From: Flexistipes sp041694215
GTDB lineage: Bacteria; Chrysiogenota; Deferribacteres; Deferribacterales; Flexistipitaceae
Length of the DNA stretch: 5,355 bases
Assembly: GCA_041694215.1 (NCBI GenBank)
Contig: JASMTO010000070.1
Coordinates: 1-5,355 of the forward strand
Direction of reading: 5' to 3'
The notes under the pieces were generated by a model, which was not told the origin of the DNA, made no database searches, and worked only from the letters and a program-made list of their open reading frames with translations. Of the stretch, positions 1-4,359 are shown in pieces. Each line of letters begins with the position of its first letter. Positions within the stretch are counted from its first letter, which is position 1. A program made the position numbers and the translations under genes.

Positions 1-415
1 GGGCTAAGGGAAAAGTTTGGGATCTTAGCACATTGCCAGAAATCGCTTTGAAAGTAGTACCAGTACCTTGACTATCCAATTTCTTCTCTATTGATTTCAA
101 ATAATACCATAAATAAGAATCTGAGTATTTATATGAAATCGCAGCTAAGCCCCTCCCAATTGCACATTCTTGGTCAGCTACATTTGTTGAACCTACAGGA
201 GCTCTAACTGAAATTAAGATATCTCCTTTGTTAGCAATTTTTTTCGGTTCTGTACACCACTTACTAGCAATAGGATATAGTTCTGTGAATTCTGCTTTTC
301 CTTGAAAAAATGGTAAGCCTATTTTATCTTTATTATATGAGGAAGAAGGGGGAGATTGCCCCATATTGATATCACAAATTTCACCTAACTTAACTTCTAC
401 CCAATCATCCTTCAT
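1..415 (-). CDS. hsdS: Type I restriction-modification specificity subunit HsdS, N-terminal part (3' end beyond window)
   Basis: HsdS directs the HsdM methylase and HsdR translocase/nuclease to a bipartite DNA target. The 138 visible residues cover most of a first target-recognition domain. What is seen: an N-terminal WVEVKLGEI segment (residues 5-13), GQSPPSSSYN (19-28), GLPFFQGKAEF (33-43), then GDILISVRAPVGSTNVA (64-80) followed by CAIGRGLAAI (84-93), and a GTGTTFKAISG segment (117-127). This motif series is typical of HsdS target-recognition domains. The ATG at 413-415 is the first in frame and puts WxxVKLGEI at its usual place near the N-terminus. The frame is open to the window edge, so the central spacer helix and second recognition domain are not visible. 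It starts 21 bp after the SecB-like gene, so it is probably in the same transcript. It is markedly AT-rich (16 G+C in the 60 bases 61-120), unlike the chaperone gene upstream, as expected for exchangeable recognition domains. The sequence recognised cannot be read from this fragment. Confidence 0.92.
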   Translation of the reverse strand, partial: MKDDWVEVKLGEICDINMGQSPPSSSYNKDKIGLPFFQGKAEFTELYPIASKWCTEPKKIANKGDILISVRAPVGSTNVADQECAIGRGLAAISYKYSDSYLWYYLKSIEKKLDSQGTGTTFKAISGNVLRSQTFPLA

Positions 416-436
416 AACACCACTTAAAATTTTGCT

Positions 437-895
437 TTAATCCTTACTTCCTTTATCAGTCTCCTCAAACTCAAAAACCTGGTCATATTTTACAAGCTCC
501 GTAACATTGATGGTAGGAAGGAAAAACTTATTCAGGTCTGTGCCTTCGGTTTTGGCGTGGAGAATCCCGCGGGAAGTGCCCACCGTGATTACGGCTAAAT
601 GCTGCGCCAGCCCTTTTGGAATGGTAAGTTTTTTGTCATCCTTTAATTCGTTCCAATCGTTTTCAACAATCTGAAAGCCACATGAAGTCTCAAGTTTTAT
701 AAGAGGACTGTTGTTACAACTAAAGGTAAACGACATGATGACCCCAACAATCCGCTGCGAAAGGTCGGCCCCGAATTTTACATTGGTGGTCAGTCCTATT
801 TTTCCGCCATCGCAAAGCACCTCTTCAAAGGTAGCAAACTGCTCGGTCTTGATTTGGTGCAATCCAAAAGTGATTTGATTTGGTTTCTGTTTCAT
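437..895 (-). CDS. SecB-like chaperone, probable third gene of a toxin-antitoxin-chaperone module
   Basis: A 152-residue protein resembling the SecB fold family. SecB-like chaperones in TAC modules bind the antitoxin tail and protect it from aggregation and proteolysis. What is seen: an N-terminal ITFGLHQIKTEQFATFEE strand-like segment (8-25), alternating hydrophobic strands (GLTTNVKFGADL, IVGVIMSFTFSC, LIKLETSCGFQIV), a QHLAVITVGTSRGILHAKTEGT stretch split over residues 98-119, and FLPTINVTEL (125-134). The GT-RG-KT-GT series followed by LP.IN is the part that most suggests SecB-like proteins. There is no signal peptide or membrane segment, so it is probably cytosolic. Start choice: ATG at 895 lies 4 bp past the antitoxin stop; an alternative ATG at 907 would overlap that gene by 8 bp and add four residues. 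The still longer reading from a TTG at 958 runs deep into the antitoxin gene and is unlikely. The family call rests on remembered motifs and on context (toxin, antitoxin, this gene, nearly abutting). It could instead be an uncharacterised R-M accessory protein. Confidence 0.65.
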   Translation of the reverse strand: MKQKPNQITFGLHQIKTEQFATFEEVLCDGGKIGLTTNVKFGADLSQRIVGVIMSFTFSCNNSPLIKLETSCGFQIVENDWNELKDDKKLTIPKGLAQHLAVITVGTSRGILHAKTEGTDLNKFFLPTINVTELVKYDQVFEFEETDKGSKD

Positions 896-899
896 AAGT

Positions 900-1361
900 T
901 TAAACATTTGAAATGTAATCAAAATCCGGCTCTGCAGCCACTGTGGTGGGCTGCTCAACAGAGGTAGTCTGCTTACCGGCGGTATGTGCGTTTTTATAGC
1001 AGACCCTTAATTCTGAAGTGGGGTATTCCACCTCCTGCGTTTCCTGCTCCATCGGAATCTCGAGTAATTTAATCCCCAACACGTTTCCGATGCGAATAAT
1101 GGTTTTTAGCGTCAGGTTTTCCTTTCCACTCAGTATTCTATTGATATACTGGGGCTTTACGTCGAGCGCTTCGGCCAGCTTTTTCTGGCTCATCCCGTTA
1201 ACAGGTTTCTGGCGGCGTATTTCGCGCAGGATTTTCACCGAAATTTTAAAGGTGAAATCCAGCCAGTCTTTATTTTCTTTTCTCCATTCAGCACGTTCTT
1301 TCCAGCCTGATTTTTCTTTGCTGACCAGCTTTTCGAAATTCTTTAGATTATCTGATTTCAT
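900..1361 (-). CDS. XRE/HigA-like antitoxin with C-terminal tail
   Basis: A 153-residue DNA-binding protein, the probable antitoxin and autorepressor of the module. What is seen: a lysine- and tryptophan-rich N-terminal helical region (1-45), then a Cro/CI-type helix-turn-helix at about 46-101, with MSQKKLAEALDV (57-68) as helices 1-2, KPQYINRILSGKENLT (69-84) as the recognition helix and turn, and LKTIIRIGNVLGIKLLEI closing the domain. After residue 104 comes a low-complexity, Thr/Glu/Ala-rich tail of about 50 residues ending in an aromatic cluster, FDYI (147-150). Antitoxins of TAC modules carry a C-terminal chaperone-addiction segment that makes them depend on a SecB-like partner; this tail is in the right place to be one, but that is inference. 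The gene lies 20 bp after the toxin gene and ends 4 bp before the chaperone start. No Shine-Dalgarno precedes the ATG; the upstream bases are A-rich. The HTH assignment is secure, the antitoxin role is from context. Confidence 0.85.
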   Translation of the reverse strand: MKSDNLKNFEKLVSKEKSGWKERAEWRKENKDWLDFTFKISVKILREIRRQKPVNGMSQKKLAEALDVKPQYINRILSGKENLTLKTIIRIGNVLGIKLLEIPMEQETQEVEYPTSELRVCYKNAHTAGKQTTSVEQPTTVAAEPDFDYISNV

Positions 1362-1381
1362 AGGTGCGTTTTTTAGCCGTT

Positions 1382-1906
1382 TTAATGTTTGCTTACAATT
1401 TCTCTAAATGTATCAACGTCCGTAATCTCATTCTCGTTTAAAAAGTTGCGGCATTTATCCAGCTTGCTTAGCTCTTTGGAAGTATCCGGCCCGTCTTCCA
1501 TTCGTTCTGTTAGTTTGATTGCTCCGCCTGTAACGACATAAACGTTTTTATCTATTCGGAGTGCATAAATTCTAAGCCACCTTCTTTTTGACTTTTGCTT
1601 ACTTAATTCATAAACTCTGGTTTCTTCATCGTTTAAATTCTTAAACATGGAATCAAGTGGTGGATCTTGTGTCTCAGCTACTTCTAAGAGCTCAGATTCA
1701 AATGTTTCTGATTGGTTGCGCGTTTCGAGTATTGCTTCTTCGACATCGATTTCAAAGTACGTCAGGTTGTCATTGTTCTCTTCAAAAAAATCTTCGAGAT
1801 ACACCGGATCGCTCCACAACTCAAAAATCCTTTCAAATTCATCTTGTGTTTCATCATCATACCTAAAAGCGTATAACCAGGGTTCAAAAATAGGCAATAT
1901 TTCCAT
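1382..1906 (-). CDS. Probable RelE/HigB-like toxin with acidic N-terminal extension
   Basis: A 174-residue protein, first gene of the toxin-antitoxin-chaperone operon. What is seen: an acidic, aromatic-rich N-terminal half (1-100; for example DDETQDEFERIFELW at 17-31 and DFFEENND at 39-46), then a basic turn KQKSKRRW (103-110) leading into WLRIYALRIDKNVYVVTGGAIKLTE, split over residues 110-134. A strand reading LRxYxxR followed by a hydrophobic strand and GGxIK resembles the core of HigB/RelE-type mRNA interferases, where basic residues on these strands contact RNA. A helical C-terminus follows (143-174). Toxin-first order followed by an XRE gene is the HigBA and TAC arrangement. At 174 residues it is much longer than the usual 90-120 of RelE-type toxins, so the extension may regulate activity, bind the antitoxin or belong to another fold. 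I cannot exclude a non-toxin function; the gene order carries much of the argument. The ATG at 1904-1906 is preceded by an AT-rich 48-bp gap and no Shine-Dalgarno. Confidence 0.55.
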   Translation of the reverse strand: MEILPIFEPWLYAFRYDDETQDEFERIFELWSDPVYLEDFFEENNDNLTYFEIDVEEAILETRNQSETFESELLEVAETQDPPLDSMFKNLNDEETRVYELSKQKSKRRWLRIYALRIDKNVYVVTGGAIKLTERMEDGPDTSKELSKLDKCRNFLNENEITDVDTFREIVSKH

Positions 1907-1912
1907 GAAATC

Positions 1913-1924
1913 AACTTAAAAGTT
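1913..1924. promoter_or_regulatory. Small inverted repeat upstream of the toxin gene, possible antitoxin operator
   Basis: An inverted repeat with arms AACTT and AAGTT around a 2-base centre lies 7 bp upstream of the toxin ATG. XRE-type antitoxins often repress their own operon by binding a palindrome between promoter and first gene, and the position fits. Against it: the arms are only 5 bp, the surroundings are AT-rich so such repeats arise by chance, and no convincing TAnnTTTG element was found in the gap upstream. Speculative. Confidence 0.2.
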
Positions 1925-1954
1925 TATTTTTAACATTTATTGTAACAGAATTAG

Positions 1955-2026
1955 TTATGCCACCAGCACTTTAATGAGTTCTTTAATCACATCTTCCATC
2001 TCCTTGCCAAACAAATGATGCATTTT
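1955..2026 (-). pseudogene. Remnant second copy of the hsdR 3' end (last 23 codons and stop)
   Basis: Read on the minus strand this stretch encodes KMHHLFGKEMED followed by VIKELIKVLVA and a TAA stop. It matches the last 23 residues of the HsdR at 4288-5355 (KMYQLFGKEMED, then IIEELNKVLVA) at 18 of 23 positions, and the DNA matches at 63 of 72 bases, with the first 19 bases from the stop codon inwards identical. Similarity stops at the stop codon on one side and just beyond the Lys codon on the other. The frame is closed by a TGA shortly upstream (minus-strand codon ending at 2045) and there is no plausible start, so this is a scar, not a gene. It lies between rloB and the toxin gene, 48 bp from the latter. 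It points to an older hsdR that once ended here, directly upstream of the toxin operon. Confidence 0.85.
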
Positions 2027-2109
2027 CACCCAACTTCTTTCATTTCACACCTTTCCGTATTAGCGTTGTTCTTTTAACTGCTCCACTCATTCAGTTTTCA
2101 TTTATATCT
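2027..2109. other. Short spacer between rloB and the hsdR remnant
   Basis: This 83-bp stretch carries no supported gene. A weak potential hairpin with 5-bp arms (AACTG at 2076-2080 and CAGTT at 2092-2096, 11-base loop) follows the rloB stop, but it lacks a GC-rich stem and a good U-tract in the direction of transcription, so I do not call a terminator. A 16-codon minus-strand open frame starting at ATG 2090 is too short to support. Confidence 0.5.
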
Positions 2110-2727
2110 CTACCCCTGATTATTTGCGAAATTTATTAGTTCTTCAACCAATTCATCCATGTTTGTAAAGGGTTTGCAATAGGGTAATTTATTTTGGTCT
2201 CTCCTATGTTTTTCTCTTAATTCATTCGCTTGTTTTTTAGCTATATCTAGTTGAGGATTTAGCTTTTGCCATATGTCTCTGTCAGTTTTCGAATAGCTAC
2301 CTAATTTCTTTTTTAGTTCACTAATGACTGCATCAGCAGATGGAAACTGTCGGGTAGTTTTTACACAATGTAGCAAAAACCAATATTCAATAGAAATGGA
2401 ACTGTAAGCATATTTGAAACCTTTATTTTGAAGCTGTTTGAAAATATCTTTCAAATCCCGATTGTCGTCATCAAAAACCAACCAGCATTCATGATAAGCT
2501 TGCTTTTCACTTTTAGCTCTTTTTGCCTTTCTCTCCAATTCAGGAAGCGCTTTCACTGGCTCTCCTTCTTTAGCCTGCATTATATCTAAGTCTATGTCTC
2601 GCTGTAATGGTCTGGGCAATGTTTTTCGCAAACCTTCCAGATAGAATTTTTCTGTTTTACCCTCGCACAACAACAAAATCCGCTGCTTTTGAACCTTTCG
2701 TACTTTTTTCTCCCGCCTATATTTCAT
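2110..2727 (-). CDS. rloB: RloB family protein, TOPRIM-like putative nuclease partner of an AAA ATPase
   Basis: A 205-residue protein with the features of the RloB family, first named as a restriction-linked ORF inserted among hsd genes in Campylobacter jejuni. What is seen: a basic N-terminus (KYRREKKVRKVQKQR, 2-16), a hydrophobic strand into LLLCEGKTEKFYLEGL (18-33) with a TOPRIM-like glutamate E22, then CWLVFDDDNRD (81-91) as the acidic DxD strand, SISIEYWFLLH (110-120) equivalent to the family's FExWLLLH segment, and a helical C-terminus. The Glu plus Asp-triad layout suggests a metal-dependent nuclease active site. ATPase plus TOPRIM-like pairs occur in abortive-infection systems such as PARIS (AriA/AriB), and I believe AbiL also pairs an ATPase with an RloB-type protein. 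The ATG at 2727 overlaps the ATPase gene by 11 bp, suggesting translational coupling; TTG 2733 and GTG 2730 are less likely starts. Substrate (DNA, tRNA or other) is unknown. Confidence 0.8.
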   Translation of the reverse strand: MKYRREKKVRKVQKQRILLLCEGKTEKFYLEGLRKTLPRPLQRDIDLDIMQAKEGEPVKALPELERKAKRAKSEKQAYHECWLVFDDDNRDLKDIFKQLQNKGFKYAYSSISIEYWFLLHCVKTTRQFPSADAVISELKKKLGSYSKTDRDIWQKLNPQLDIAKKQANELREKHRRDQNKLPYCKPFTNMDELVEELINFANNQG

Positions 2728-4030
2728 CACCAAAATCTATGTCTGATTCGTAAACTATTGGTGTAGCTCCAAAACGACCACTTAAATACCATTTATCATA
2801 AGGAATATCTTTTCTTACTCCTTCAATCTGAGAAAGTGAGAATAATTGGGTGGCGGACCTTTCATCTTTTTCAGTAAACCATATTTGATCCCTTCGAAAA
2901 AGTTCATTAGAAAGAAGGCTTACTGCGTGTGTCGAACATATCAATTGTGCATTATTCACATTTATTTCAGAATCATGAAAAAGCCGAATTAATTTTTCAA
3001 CTATATGGGGATGAAGGCTCCTTTCAAATTCATCAATAATCATTGTTGTTCCCATCTCAAAATGCTCAAGTAATTTAAATGCAATTGATAATAGATTTTT
3101 CGTGCCTGATGATTCCCTGTCTAAAGGAAACTCTCTATATTCAGGTTTATCAGTATCAGGCGATTTAAATTTATGGACAATAAATAATTCGGAATCAAGC
3201 TCTGGGATTTCTGTTTCAAATGGCTCAGCATTTAATAACTCAGTAGCTTCATCAGGGAGAAGGCTAAAAAGGTTTTTTTCTCTGGTATTCTTATTTATCT
3301 TCAATGAATCTATTCCCACATCAAATGCCAATATTATCTTCTCAAATCTGTTGAAGAATTTTTCATCCTTGTTTTTCAGAGCAGAGCCGATAATTGTACT
3401 TGTATCAACCACTTCAGAAAGTCCTGAAAGGATTGAAAAACTAGTTTCTATCTTACCAAACCATTTATATAAGTTTGATAAAATTGCAATGTTTTCATTA
3501 GCAGCTTTTGATAGGTACAATTGATTTTCAAGCAAACGATTTTCAATACTTCTTTTTTCTCCCTTAATTACAGTGCCATAGTGAAATTTATCTGTTGAAG
3601 TTCTTTCAAAAATTCTTACTTTTTGTCCTTTTGGGTAGTAGTATAATTTTTCCGTTTTAATGCTATTTGAATTACATGAAACATCATATACATATCGTAC
3701 TTGTTCAAAAAGAAATTCTAATTTGAAACCGGAAAGATGTTTATTTGATTCATTATCCAATAAGAAAGGATCATGAAGTTTTATCTTCTCGTTCAACTTA
3801 TAGGTAGAAGAATTCTGAATCAATTCAATAAAGCCAGTAAGTGCTTTTAATACATTTGATTTACCTGAAGCATTAGCCCCGTATATAATTGCAGAACGCA
3901 AAACTTTAGCTTTATCTCCAATTTCAGCAATATTGCTAAGTAAATCTTTATGGCTTTTTAAAGGTAAAAAGCTCAATGTTATTTCATCCTTAATGGAGCG
4001 GTAATTAAATACGGAAAATGACAAAAGCAT
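2717..4030 (-). CDS. rloA: RloA-like AAA/ABC-type ATPase, sensor partner of RloB
   Basis: A 437-residue ATPase of the AAA_15/AAA_21 (ABC/SMC-like) type. What is seen: an N-terminal FSVFNYRSIKDEITLSF strand pair (5-21), typical of RecF/SMC-like heads; Walker A GANASGKS (51-58); a long middle region (about 70-290) with mixed strands and helices and no membrane segment; an ABC-signature-like SSGTKNLLSIAF (307-318); Walker B MIIDEFERSLHP (330-341) with catalytic-type D333/E334; and the switch histidine in CSTHAVSLL (365-373), followed by DQIWFTEKD (381-389). The C-terminus has no TOPRIM domain, so unlike OLD-family nucleases the effector is encoded separately by the overlapping downstream rloB. 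In comparable systems the ATPase forms an oligomeric scaffold that restrains or releases the nuclease on phage infection; this role is inferred here. Start: ATG at 4030 begins MLLSFSVFNYRS, as expected for the family; an in-frame GTG at 4063 would add 11 poorly matching residues and coincide with the candidate promoter. Strongly AT-rich (15 G+C in the 60 bases 3661-3720). Confidence 0.85.
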   Translation of the reverse strand: MLLSFSVFNYRSIKDEITLSFLPLKSHKDLLSNIAEIGDKAKVLRSAIIYGANASGKSNVLKALTGFIELIQNSSTYKLNEKIKLHDPFLLDNESNKHLSGFKLEFLFEQVRYVYDVSCNSNSIKTEKLYYYPKGQKVRIFERTSTDKFHYGTVIKGEKRSIENRLLENQLYLSKAANENIAILSNLYKWFGKIETSFSILSGLSEVVDTSTIIGSALKNKDEKFFNRFEKIILAFDVGIDSLKINKNTREKNLFSLLPDEATELLNAEPFETEIPELDSELFIVHKFKSPDTDKPEYREFPLDRESSGTKNLLSIAFKLLEHFEMGTTMIIDEFERSLHPHIVEKLIRLFHDSEINVNNAQLICSTHAVSLLSNELFRRDQIWFTEKDERSATQLFSLSQIEGVRKDIPYDKWYLSGRFGATPIVYESDIDFGDEI

Positions 4031-4287
4031 GTAAAATAGTATTAAAATATGCACATAACACACAAAAATAAGGTTTATTTTTCATATGGCGATAGAAATT
4101 GTTATAATATGTTCTTTTCTTACTATAATATCAGTATGCTAATCTTAACCAGAATCTTATTTTTAATGATGCTTATTTCTCTATTTTTATTTTCATTTTT
4201 AATAGTAGATGTAAAATTCTTTGAAATAATACTTGTATTCGCACCTAATCCAATAGAATTTTCATATACACTATTAAAACCATTAAA
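4031..4287. other. AT-rich spacer between hsdR and the RloAB cassette
   Basis: No gene is supported in these 257 bp. They are very AT-rich and hold the candidate promoter for rloA near the rloA end. Directly after the hsdR TAA, the same frame stays open for 54 codons until a TAG at 4123-4125, encoding an Asn/Lys/Ile-rich peptide with no start codon. This could be a decayed coding remnant or chance. The plus strand is also open across part of this region, but that frame continues antisense into hsdR and is taken as a shadow. Confidence 0.5.
4063..4070 (-). promoter_or_regulatory. Candidate Bacteroidetes-type -7 promoter element for rloAB
   Basis: The minus strand reads TATTTTTG here, an exact match to the Bacteroidota -7 consensus TAnnTTTG, ending 32 bp before the rloA ATG. 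This spacing would give a short leader of about 25 bases. No clear -33 TTTG element is seen at the expected distance upstream, and the region is AT-rich enough for such octamers to occur by chance. It would let rloAB be transcribed independently of the hsdR read-through. Confidence 0.35.
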
Positions 4288-4359
4288 TTATGCCACCAGC
4301 ACTTTATTTAGTTCTTCAATAATATCTTCCATCTCTTTGCCAAACAACTGGTACATTTT
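4288..4359 (-). repeat. Direct repeat: intact hsdR 3' end, copy matching 1955-2026
   Basis: The last 23 codons plus stop of hsdR form a direct repeat with the remnant on the other side of the RloAB cassette. The two 72-base units are in the same orientation, 2,333 bp apart start to start, and match at 63 of 72 bases, with the 19 bases TTATGCCACCAGCACTTTA (plus strand) identical. The difference of 9 bases, mostly amino-acid changing, shows that this is not a fresh duplication: either it is old, or this copy came from a different hsdR allele. Confidence 0.85.

Noticed and set aside
896..958. Longer N-terminus of the SecB-like protein starting at a TTG at 958
   Set aside because: It would overlap the antitoxin gene by 59 bp and add residues unlike the family; ATG at 895 (or 907) fits better.
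1018..1407. Plus-strand open frame opposite the antitoxin gene
   Set aside because: It is the complementary shadow of a well-supported helix-turn-helix gene and encodes no recognisable domain.
1885..1892. TATTTTTG octamer on the minus strand inside the toxin gene
   Set aside because: It matches the -7 consensus but lies within coding sequence just after the toxin start, far from the antitoxin start, and such octamers are frequent in AT-rich DNA.
2040..2090. 16-codon minus-strand open frame after rloB starting at ATG 2090
   Set aside because: It is too short, its frame differs from that of the hsdR remnant, and there is no supporting context.
2076..2096. Possible terminator hairpin after rloB
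   Set aside because: The arms are only 5 bp with an 11-base loop, AT-rich, and lack a U-tract on the transcribed side.
4031..4063. Upstream GTG start for the RloA-like ATPase
   Set aside because: The extra 11 residues do not resemble the family N-terminus and would include the candidate -7 element; ATG at 4030 gives the expected FSVFNYRS opening.
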